Shown piece after piece: positions 27,201 to 32,745 of a stretch of 41,036 bases of DNA. Numbering within the stretch: position 1 is the stretch's first letter; each line of letters starts with the position of its first letter. Under the pieces are notes generated by a model. That model searched no databases. It had not been told where the DNA came from and saw only the letters and a list, made by a program, of their open reading frames with translations. Made by a program: the position numbers and the translations under genes. The stretch covers positions 1-41,036 of the forward strand of contig CALGAR010000146.1 of the NCBI GenBank assembly GCA_937959285.1, read 5' to 3'. The DNA comes from an uncultured Bryobacterales bacterium (GTDB taxonomy: Bacteria > Acidobacteriota > Terriglobia > Bryobacterales > Bryobacteraceae).

Positions 27201-27909
27201 CGAGAAGCGCTTCTCGCGGGGGTTCCAGAGCTCGGTGCTATATACATACGCTTCGAGCAGAGCCTCTGACGTATACCTGAATGAATTCGATCCGGAGCCA
27301 ATGATGCGGACTAACAACAATGTTCGCCCGCATCGTTTTGTGTGGACCACCATTTGTGAGCTCCCGTTCGGCCGCGGCCGCACCTGGGTGACGAGTGGGC
27401 CGCTCCAGCACATCGTTGGCGGCTGGCAGTTGAGCTGGATCTATCAGTATCAGAACGGGCCGGCGACCAGTTGGGGTTCGAGGTTCTTCTACGGGGACCT
27501 TGCCAGGATCGGGGATCTGTTCCGGCATGATGCCGTGCACTCTCGAGACATTCATGCCTGGTTCGACTCGAGCATCGCGTACAGAGGCAGCGGCCCGGTG
27601 CCCGAGAACTTCCAGGGATTTGAAGGACGTTCCGGCATGCAGCCCGGCAGCTTCCACGCGCGTACGTTTCCGACCCGGCTCGATGCGCTGCGTGAGGACG
27701 GCATTCGCAACTGGGACGTCAAAATCCTGCGGCGCTTCCGGATTACCGAGCAGCTCAACACAAGCTTCTCGGTCGACCTGCTGAACGCCACCAACCACAC
27801 GAATTTTTCCGGACCCAACACCGATCCGACCAGTGGCAACTTCGGGCGGGTGACCAGCCAGCGCGGTCTGCCGAGGGTCATCCAGTTCAACTTGCGGGTG
27901 GATTTCTGA
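24229..27909 (+). CDS. Oar-like TonB-dependent receptor (1226 aa)
   Basis: A very large outer-membrane protein. Signal peptide 1-20 (FGFLALLAPVLSWCQ). The N-terminal carboxypeptidase-regulatory domain is at about 24-105: GSITGTVTDQQGAVIPGAAV...NATGYFEVNLLNPGAYSVTVEATGF. The plug-like region follows (VSETVEVTAEAPLLETASA, then YTIDGAPVTGTGRRVGF). About 900 residues of beta-barrel strands end in a C-terminal phenylalanine (VIQFNLRVDF), typical of outer-membrane barrels. Such acidobacterial Oar-like receptors are numerous per genome and are thought to import polysaccharide fragments or other large nutrients with energy from TonB. No partner lipoprotein or glycoside hydrolase gene is next to it. 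ATG 24229 has an excellent ribosome-binding site. The gene is followed by a strong terminator at 27941. Confidence 0.92.
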   Translation: MHRILHFGFLALLAPVLSWCQESRGSITGTVTDQQGAVIPGAAVAVTNTETNLVSRTVTNATGYFEVNLLNPGAYSVTVEATGFKRAVRSGLQLNVAGRLEVNLQLQVGQVSETVEVTAEAPLLETASASGGRVIDNRQIMQLPFSDMNPFALSALAAGMQWTGQPEYRRPFDNGGTSAFNTAGGVGQNEYTIDGAPVTGTGRRVGFVPPSDAVDEFKLETATFDAAYGHTSGATVNVMTKSGTNTFHGSLYDQHWQQRWNATNHFTRLSFEDQVRQGKLPADAQRQAPGRSNNFGGTLGGPVRIPKLYNGRDKLFFFFSYNGIYQSKSETTDAINRTVPKEAWRQGDFSDLLAIDAVKYTIYDPRSARLENGRVVRMPFPGNKGIPVLNPLYKFYEPLYPKPNNVPGLVSPEGYNNYLASAMPKDERFNSLMNRIDYNISERHRIFGRWYWNHRLANEYDWTYETKRGLNSNGLTRINKGGGGNYIWTINSSNILDIGVSWTRFNEGSERPVQTAYKPSDVGLPAYLDAKADQYHTLPRLDFADIQDMSDSYPAISSRGTTAELKIQMTTIRGNHSLKYGYGERRYWFTSAGPGNSSAIFRFDNRYVKAADDTTTAGNIGLDWAAFMLGVPTSISIDTNDSGYWSTRFRDFYFQDDWRVTRRLRLTLGLRYEREGGITERFNRGIAGDFLYDAKLPISDLVQAAYAKNPLPELPASEFKVLGGVRYLGQGTKTFTNGVHNLLPRFGVVYQLSENTVLRSGYGWYFDTLNVNNTRANQFGFNQPTSTVVSADNGLTFCCGVGAAANISASSNALIDPFPVRADGTRFDEPYRDRLGLMALAGRDFESFARNYRPAWQQRWRIGIQRQLRRDMVIEVSYNGAYARIPVNQRINYLPAQYWATGNVRNQAVDDDLNRNVPNPYYIGNLAPLQQSDPLLYQFLGTQGFFTSPTIRKHQLLRSVPHMGNLTGTRAGVDFADARGRMHYADLQIQFEKRFSRGFQSSVLYTYASSRASDVYLNEFDPEPMMRTNNNVRPHRFVWTTICELPFGRGRTWVTSGPLQHIVGGWQLSWIYQYQNGPATSWGSRFFYGDLARIGDLFRHDAVHSRDIHAWFDSSIAYRGSGPVPENFQGFEGRSGMQPGSFHARTFPTRLDALREDGIRNWDVKILRRFRITEQLNTSFSVDLLNATNHTNFSGPNTDPTSGNFGRVTSQRGLPRVIQFNLRVDF

Positions 27910-27940
27910 GCCCGCGGCACGCGGTTTTTCGGCCAGCGAT

Positions 27941-27988
27941 CGATGGGGCGGCACAGCTGCTGCCCCATCGGCCTTCTGTTCCGTTTGG
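27941..27988 (+). terminator. Intrinsic terminator after the TonB-dependent receptor gene
   Basis: CGATGGGGCGGCA (27941-27953), loop CAGC, TGCTGCCCCATCG (27958-27970): a 13-bp stem with one G-U pair. A moderately T-rich tail follows (27971-27988). It separates the receptor gene from the tRNA. Confidence 0.75.
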
Positions 27989-28000
27989 CTTGTTCTGTTA

Positions 28001-28006
28001 TATAAT
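28001..28006 (+). promoter_or_regulatory. -10 element of the tRNA-Glu gene
   Basis: A consensus TATAAT lies 10 bases before the mature tRNA 5' end (28017). No convincing -35 is seen at the usual distance. Confidence 0.5.
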
Positions 28007-28016
28007 TGGAATGTCT

Positions 28017-28091
28017 GGCGCTATCGTCTAAGGGTTAGGACGGAGCCCTCTCAAGGCTCAAATACGGGTTCGAATCCCGTTAGCGCTACCA
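28017..28091 (+). tRNA. tRNA-Glu (anticodon CTC)
   Basis: Cloverleaf read by eye. Acceptor GGCGCTA (28017-28023) pairs with TAGCGCT (28081-28087) with a G-U pair at the end. The D arm contains GGGTTAGGA. Anticodon stem GAGCC/GGCTC holds loop CTCTCAA, giving anticodon CTC for GAG codons. T arm ACGGG-TTCGAAT-CCCGT. Discriminator A is followed by an encoded CCA (28089-28091). The nearby BRCT gene may mark this tRNA as an island edge. Confidence 0.95.
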
Positions 28092-28487
28092 ATCCCACTC
28101 CTGCCTAACGTTATCCTCATCTTCCGCACACTGAAGCCGGTCTAGGGCGAAGCTCTTCACTTTAGCCGCCTCTAGCAAGCTCGGTGAAGATAGATCCAGG
28201 TCTCACTTGCCATGTAGAGCGAAAGGGAGGGCGCTTTGGCTGAGGCGGGGGATCAGGTCACGCATGAGGCAATGGCCTGATCCTAACGGAACTCCGAGGG
28301 CAGTCGGACGTTAACCGGTTTGCCAAAGACGTGGCGCTGCTGGCTATCGCCCTTTCGGTTTGCTTCGTCATGGGAGAAGAGGCAGCGCATTGGAACGCTC
28401 GGACGATCAGTAAACCCGCGCTCAAAGCCACTTTGCGTCCTGGCAGTCATGGTAACCACAGGACAGCCTCAACCTGCTAACAGACTG
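28092..28487. other. Gene-free stretch between tRNA-Glu and the BRCT gene
   Basis: About 400 bases with no supported gene. One plus-strand frame (about 28265-28481) is open for ~70 codons and includes a hydrophobic run (ALLAIALSVCF), but it has no good start, no known motif and a composition unlike a conserved gene; it may be a gene remnant. A hairpin at 28250-28283 is listed separately. Confidence 0.4.
28250..28283. repeat. Inverted repeat, REP-like hairpin
   Basis: GGATCAGG (28250-28257) and CCTGATCC (28276-28283) form a perfect 8-bp stem around an 18-base loop. It has no T-run, so it is not a terminator. It resembles an isolated REP-type element, but no second copy was found in the window. 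Confidence 0.45.
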
Positions 28488-29117
28488 TCACGCAGGCAGC
28501 AGGAACTCCGACCATCTTCGCTCGGAAACGATGTAGATAGGGTATCGCTCGGCGTATTTCACTGCTGTTTCAATTTTTCGTCCCCACGATGTGTTAATCC
28601 AGTCTCGGCTCGACATCGCACCAATGACTAAGTAGTTAGTTCTCAACGTGACTCGATCACAGCATGATCCACCGCGGGACCTAATCTCGAGTTCGCAACG
28701 TTTTCTGGTTCCGTAAGCGAACTTTCCGGTTAATACAAACTCATTGCCATCGAAGATGACCTCGGGCTCAGGCTTTGTGAGTGGGAGGGTTGTCGGAGTG
28801 TTCAGAAAGTAGTCCGGCGAGGGACTTCCCGCGATTTCCTGCATGATCTCGTGTAAGGCCATTCGTTCATCCTCGTCAATTCGCTCGTCCTCGAGGACCT
28901 CTAAAGCGCGGCTTAGAAGCCGGTTGAACGGCCATTCGGACGCGAACTCCTGATTCGTCAGAAGCCACTTACCCAAAAACACGATCTCGCTATCGGTCAC
29001 TTGGCCGTCTGCTAGGATTCCTCGTATCGCGCCAAGAATCTCGCTCGTATCCCGAGCCCGGCGCCGGTACATATTCAAGATGGGATTAGGCTGCCCGTCC
29101 AGGTCAAGAGAGATCAT
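28488..29117 (-). CDS. TerB-like / BRCT domain protein
   Basis: A 209-aa protein with two parts. Residues 1-95 are helical and acidic, with the look of a TerB-like fold (EILGAIRGILADGQVTDSEIVFLGKWLL, then LEDERIDEDERMALHEI). Residues about 118-207 form a BRCT domain: VIFDGNEFVLTGKF, RCELEIRSRGGSCCDRVT, TNYLVIGAMSSRDW and the closing IYIVSERRWSEFL. The domain is close to that at the C-terminus of NAD-dependent DNA ligase. BRCT domains bind DNA ends or phosphopeptides. Orphan proteins of this kind occur scattered in accessory regions; no exact function is known. ATG 29117 has GGAGG upstream. Its DNA is richer in A and T than the neighbours, and it lies beside tRNA-Glu, so transfer is likely. 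Confidence 0.8.
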   Translation of the reverse strand: MISLDLDGQPNPILNMYRRRARDTSEILGAIRGILADGQVTDSEIVFLGKWLLTNQEFASEWPFNRLLSRALEVLEDERIDEDERMALHEIMQEIAGSPSPDYFLNTPTTLPLTKPEPEVIFDGNEFVLTGKFAYGTRKRCELEIRSRGGSCCDRVTLRTNYLVIGAMSSRDWINTSWGRKIETAVKYAERYPIYIVSERRWSEFLLPA

Positions 29118-29387
29118 TGAGCCTCCGTGTTGTTACCTTACCTAAAGATGTGAGATAGCCCCGTCTTCTATCGAAACACCGGGAAAAATCAAGACATTTT
29201 ACTATAGATTGTTTGGCATCTTACCCTAGAGTGTTTGTCAGAAGACTGAGATAGCTTAGTCTTTCTCCGGATGCATTTACAGCACCCAAACTCGTCGCTG
29301 GGAGGCAAAGGAATGCTTTCCCGGCGCGTTATTTGCTACTAATCGGAATGCGTGAGCGCGAGCCCTCAAGTCGGCAGAAATCGTACA

Positions 29388-30893
29388 ATGGCAGAGGGTT
29401 TCCCTTTGACCGCGCGGATTTTCTTTAAGCTGATTGCCGCGGTGATCTGCATCCTCATCGTTGCGCTCACCGCGATCGACTTTCTGGCTGCCCGCATGGC
29501 CGAAGACGCCTACGTCAGTACGCTGAAGCGGGATCTGGAGGACAAAGGACGCCTTCTCGCCCTGACGAATGGCGGGGCTTTCCAATCGCTGTCGCCGGAG
29601 CAGGTCCGCGACCTCGCTACGGCAGCCGGCGCTCGGCTGACGGTCGTTGCTCCGGACGGGCGCGTTCTGCTCGACTCGGAGGCCGATCCGCGGCATATGG
29701 AAAATCACGCCGACCGGCCGGAGATCACGGCTGCGCTTTCCGGGACGGCTGGCTCGTTCACCCGCAAAAGCCCTACCACCGGCAAGCACTTTCTTTACGT
29801 CGCCGCCCCGGTGAAGGAAGGCGCGCTGCGCCTCGCTTTGCCTCTGGAGACCGTCGACTCCCAAGTTAAAGAATTTCGAGAGACGCTGTTCTGGTTTACC
29901 TTGCTCGCCTTTCTCCCGGCGATCGTCGTGGCCGCGTTCTTCGCCCGCTACTTCTCCTCCCGGCTGGGGGAGATTATCGATTTCGCGGGAGTGCTTGCAA
30001 CGGGAAACTTTCGCGCCAGACTCAAGCGGGCTGGCAACGATGAGCTCGGCATCCTGAGCCGGAAGCTGAATGAAACGGGCGAGAAGCTTCAGCGCATGTT
30101 TGAGGAGCTGCAGCGCGAGCAGATCGAAATGGAGAAGCTCGAGCGGATCCGGAAAGACTTTGTCATCAACGTCTCCCACGAGCTGCGCACGCCCCTCGCC
30201 TCCATCCAGGGGTACACAGAGACCCTGCTCGACGGCGCCCTGCACGACCCTGAACATAACGTCCGCTTCCTGACGATCATCCGCCAGAACGCCGAACGCC
30301 TGGGCCGGCTGACAGCCGATCTTCTGACGTTGTCCAGAATCGAACTCAAAACGCAGAAGTTCCAGTTTGGGTCTTACTACATCAACTCTCTGCTCGAAGA
30401 GATCGCCGATTCGATGCGGCCCCTCGCCGATAAGAAGCAGATTGCCATTGAGATCGTTCCTGCGCCGGACAAGGCGGAAGTCTTCTGCGATTCGGAGGCG
30501 GTGCACCAGATCCTCAGCAATCTGGTCGATAACGCCATCAAGTACACGCCCGAGGGCGGCCGCATCCAGCTCGGAGCAGAGCCGTTTCTGGATGCGAATC
30601 GGAACCGCCAGATGATGCGAATCTGGGTGAAGGACACCGGGATCGGAATTCCCAAAGACGACCTCCCGAGGCTCTTCGAGCGCTTCTATCGCGTGGACAA
30701 AGCGCGATCCCGGGAGCTCGGCGGGACGGGGCTCGGCCTCGCCATCGTCAAGCACCTTGCTCGTGCTCAGGGCGGGGAGGTAGGCGTTGAGAGCGAGCTT
30801 GGCCGCGGCTCCACGTTTACGTTTACACTCCCGACCCAGGACCTCGGGCTCCTGGAATACGGAGCCGTTCAAACAGAGTTAACGACAATGTAA
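29388..30893 (+). CDS. phoR: Sensor histidine kinase, PhoR-like
   Basis: A 501-aa inner-membrane kinase. TM1 is near 15-35 (IAAVICILIVALTAIDFLAA). A periplasmic domain of about 120 residues follows, then TM2 near 170-190 (FWFTLLAFLPAIVVAAFFARYF) and a HAMP domain. The dimerisation domain holds phosphoacceptor H264 in NVSHELRTPLASIQGYTE. The ATPase domain has N-box SNLVDNAIKYTPEGG, G1 DTGIGIP, F-box FERFYRVDKARS and G2 GGTGLGLAIVKH. It is probably the phosphate-responsive kinase, judged by similarity to PhoR and by its neighbour. ATG 29388 is chosen; an in-frame GTG at 29352 would add 12 residues. Neither has a clear ribosome-binding site. Unlike the usual order, the kinase precedes the regulator. 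Confidence 0.87.
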   Translation: MAEGFPLTARIFFKLIAAVICILIVALTAIDFLAARMAEDAYVSTLKRDLEDKGRLLALTNGGAFQSLSPEQVRDLATAAGARLTVVAPDGRVLLDSEADPRHMENHADRPEITAALSGTAGSFTRKSPTTGKHFLYVAAPVKEGALRLALPLETVDSQVKEFRETLFWFTLLAFLPAIVVAAFFARYFSSRLGEIIDFAGVLATGNFRARLKRAGNDELGILSRKLNETGEKLQRMFEELQREQIEMEKLERIRKDFVINVSHELRTPLASIQGYTETLLDGALHDPEHNVRFLTIIRQNAERLGRLTADLLTLSRIELKTQKFQFGSYYINSLLEEIADSMRPLADKKQIAIEIVPAPDKAEVFCDSEAVHQILSNLVDNAIKYTPEGGRIQLGAEPFLDANRNRQMMRIWVKDTGIGIPKDDLPRLFERFYRVDKARSRELGGTGLGLAIVKHLARAQGGEVGVESELGRGSTFTFTLPTQDLGLLEYGAVQTELTTM

Positions 30894-30922
30894 ACGCATT
30901 GTAACCGTCTTCAGGATATGTT
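30887..30922 (+). promoter_or_regulatory. Candidate Pho-box-like direct repeats and -10 before phoB
   Basis: TGTAA occurs at 30889-30893 and 30900-30904, exactly 11 bp apart, the phasing of PhoB half-sites. About 12 bases after the second repeat lies TATGTT (30917-30922), a plausible -10, as in PhoB-activated promoters. The first repeat overlaps the phoR stop codon. The sequence is not the E. coli Pho box (CTGTCAT), so this is a proposal. Confidence 0.4.
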
Positions 30923-30940
30923 CATGATGGATTTCAACCG

Positions 30941-31663
30941 ATGAAAAAGATCGTTCTAATCGAGGATGACGCCGACCTCTACGCGCTTCTCAAGTACAAC
31001 CTTGAGAAGGAAGGGTTCGCACTTGTGGGAGCGCAAACCGGCAAAGGCGCGATCGAGTTGTGCCGCCGCGAGCGCCCGGACCTGATCCTGCTCGACATCA
31101 TGCTGCCCGACTCGGACGGGCTGGACATCTGCAAAGGCATCCGCAGCCATCCGGAACTTGCACATGTGCCTGTGATCTTTCTGACGGCCCGGGCTTCGGA
31201 GACGGATCGGATTGTCGGTCTTGAGCTCGGCGCCAACGACTACATCGTCAAGCCCTTTTTCATCCGTGAGCTGATTGCTCGCATCAAGATCCAGTTCCGC
31301 TCCCAGATGATCCCCCAGCGCACGCTCAAAGCGAACGGGTTGGAGCTCGACCGCAGCAGTTGCAGCGTCCGGCTTCACGGCGAGCCGCTTTCCCTCACTG
31401 CGACCGAGTTCCGTTTGCTCGAATTTCTCATGAGCCGTCCCGGTGTTGTTTTTAGCCGCGAGCAACTGCTGGACGCTGTGTGGGGGCATGATCGTGCCGT
31501 AACGGACCGTACCGTGGACGTGTACATTCTTCGACTGCGCCAGAAGGTGGAGTCGGATCCAGCCAATCCCACCTTCATCCGGTCGGTGCGAGGGTTCGGC
31601 TATAGCTTCAATGACGGCGGACCGGAAACCGTTGAACCGGAGAAGGTAGCCGCGACCACCTAA
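30941..31663 (+). CDS. phoB: OmpR/PhoB-family response regulator
   Basis: A 240-aa regulator. The receiver domain (1-120) has acidic residues E8/D9/D10 in LIEDDAD, phosphoacceptor D52 in LILLDIMLPDSDG, TAR in FLTARAS and the lysine of YIVKPFF. The winged-helix DNA-binding domain (about 135-228) has the TATEFRLLEFLMSRPGVVFSREQLLDAVWG core and the closing IRSVRGFGYSF. It is most similar in feel to PhoB; together with the adjacent PhoR-like kinase it probably controls phosphate-starvation genes. It starts 47 bases after phoR, with no strong Shine-Dalgarno sequence but with a possible own promoter. A terminator follows at 31708, so the pair is separate from the downstream operon. Confidence 0.88.
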   Translation: MKKIVLIEDDADLYALLKYNLEKEGFALVGAQTGKGAIELCRRERPDLILLDIMLPDSDGLDICKGIRSHPELAHVPVIFLTARASETDRIVGLELGANDYIVKPFFIRELIARIKIQFRSQMIPQRTLKANGLELDRSSCSVRLHGEPLSLTATEFRLLEFLMSRPGVVFSREQLLDAVWGHDRAVTDRTVDVYILRLRQKVESDPANPTFIRSVRGFGYSFNDGGPETVEPEKVAATT

Positions 31664-31707
31664 GTACGTTCCCCGCTAAACCAATCGCCTGAAATCCTAT
31701 CGACTGT

Positions 31708-31754
31708 AAGCCTCGTAGCTGGCGCAGGAGCCGGTCTTGCGAGGCTTTTTTGTT
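31708..31754 (+). terminator. Intrinsic terminator after phoB
   Basis: AAGCCTCG (31708-31715) pairs with CGAGGCTT (31740-31747). The stem is followed by TTTTTTGTTT-like sequence (31746-31755). The 24-base interior contains a smaller stem. Confidence 0.75.
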
Positions 31755-31770
31755 TGTTCCCGCGGCCGCT

Positions 31771-31812
31771 TTGTAACGCAAGCTTTACACACAGTTCATT
31801 GGGGCGTAATTG
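31771..31812 (+). promoter_or_regulatory. Candidate regulatory region of the TIGR03437-TonB receptor operon
   Basis: TGTAA (31772-31776) and TTACA (31785-31789) form an inverted repeat. TTTACA (31784-31789) is a good -35, and TAATTG (31807-31812) lies 17 bases on. The TGTAA motif is shared with the box before phoB, hinting at PhoB control. The leader to ATG 31978 would be about 160 bases. Confidence 0.3.
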
Positions 31813-31977
31813 GGTGGTTGCTAGCATGACGTTTCAGCCGGTTACGACAATTCACGGGACCTCGAAAGGAGGTCACCGGTCAACTGCGACATGCTATCTG
31901 CGATCGAACTGTTCTATTCCTTTCGCCTTTTCTACCTGAAGGCATCGTCGGCAAGCCGACACACAAAGGATTTTCGA

Positions 31978-32745
31978 ATGCGCAAATTTCTTCCAATCTT
32001 TCTTCTTCTTTCCGCATTGGCCTCGACTGCCGCGGCGCAGGCTCCTCTCACGGTTGTAAACGCCGCATCGTTTGAGCCTGCTTTCCCTGTAGCTCCAGGC
32101 GGTCTCGCCACGGCCTTTGGCGCCTTTACAGGAGCCCCTGCGCTTCCAGGCGCTACGGCTCCCGGATTGCCTTGGCCAACGACGCTTGCAAACACGCGAG
32201 TGCTCGTCAGCGGCGTCGCGGCGCCGCTCTACTTCGTTTCAGCGCAGCAGATCAACTTTCAGGTTCCGCAGGCCACCGGCTTCGGACGCGTCGATGTGGT
32301 TGTTGAGGTTAACGGTTCCGTTGTCGCCAGCGGTACGGTTGATGTCCTGGAACTATCGCCGGGAATCTTTGAGCTGGGTGCGAGGCCGAATCCGCAAGGG
32401 GCGATTCGCAATCAGGACGACTCCGTGAATGGTTCTGACTCTCGTGCCGCACGGGGCGAAGTGATTCAGATCTTTGGCACCGGGCAGGGACCGCTTGAAA
32501 CGCCCGTTGCCGACGGAAATGCGCCCGACCCGCCCTCTCGCAGTGTCCGCAAGCCGCGAGTCTACATTCAGGCAGTTGAACTGGCGGACGAAGAAGTCAC
32601 CTTCAGCGGCGTTTCGGGCTACCCGGGGCTCTGGCAGATCAACGCTGTGGTTCCTAACCTCCCCTTCATCGCAGGCCAAGTCCCTCTGGTTGTCGTCATC
32701 GATAACGTCCCTAGCAATCCGACCACGTTCTGGGTAAAGGAATGA
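31978..32745 (+). CDS. Secreted TIGR03437 ('Solibacter') domain protein
   Basis: A 255-aa exported protein that is essentially one TIGR03437 domain. This module was first noted as a C-terminal domain in many large Solibacter surface proteins. Signal peptide 1-21 (FLPIFLLLSALASTAAAQ). The domain has the typical landmarks: VVNAASFEPAFPVAPGGLA, GVAAPLYFVSAQQINFQVP, LSPGIFEL, ARGEVIQIFGTGQGP and SGYPGLWQINAVVP. Here the domain stands alone. ATG 31978 is preceded by AAAGGA at a good distance; the longer open frame starts at 31891. Its stop overlaps the start of the TonB-dependent receptor (ATGA at 32742-32745), so the two are translationally coupled. Function unknown; an extracellular or cell-surface helper of the receptor is plausible. 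Confidence 0.9.
   Translation: MRKFLPIFLLLSALASTAAAQAPLTVVNAASFEPAFPVAPGGLATAFGAFTGAPALPGATAPGLPWPTTLANTRVLVSGVAAPLYFVSAQQINFQVPQATGFGRVDVVVEVNGSVVASGTVDVLELSPGIFELGARPNPQGAIRNQDDSVNGSDSRAARGEVIQIFGTGQGPLETPVADGNAPDPPSRSVRKPRVYIQAVELADEEVTFSGVSGYPGLWQINAVVPNLPFIAGQVPLVVVIDNVPSNPTTFWVKE

Noticed and set aside
28265..28481. About 70-codon open frame with a hydrophobic run between tRNA-Glu and the BRCT gene
   Set aside because: It has no credible start codon or ribosome-binding site and no known motif. It is mentioned only as a possible remnant.
29277..30872. 531-codon minus-strand frame opposite phoR
   Set aside because: It is the shadow of an intact histidine kinase gene; its translation has no recognisable domain.
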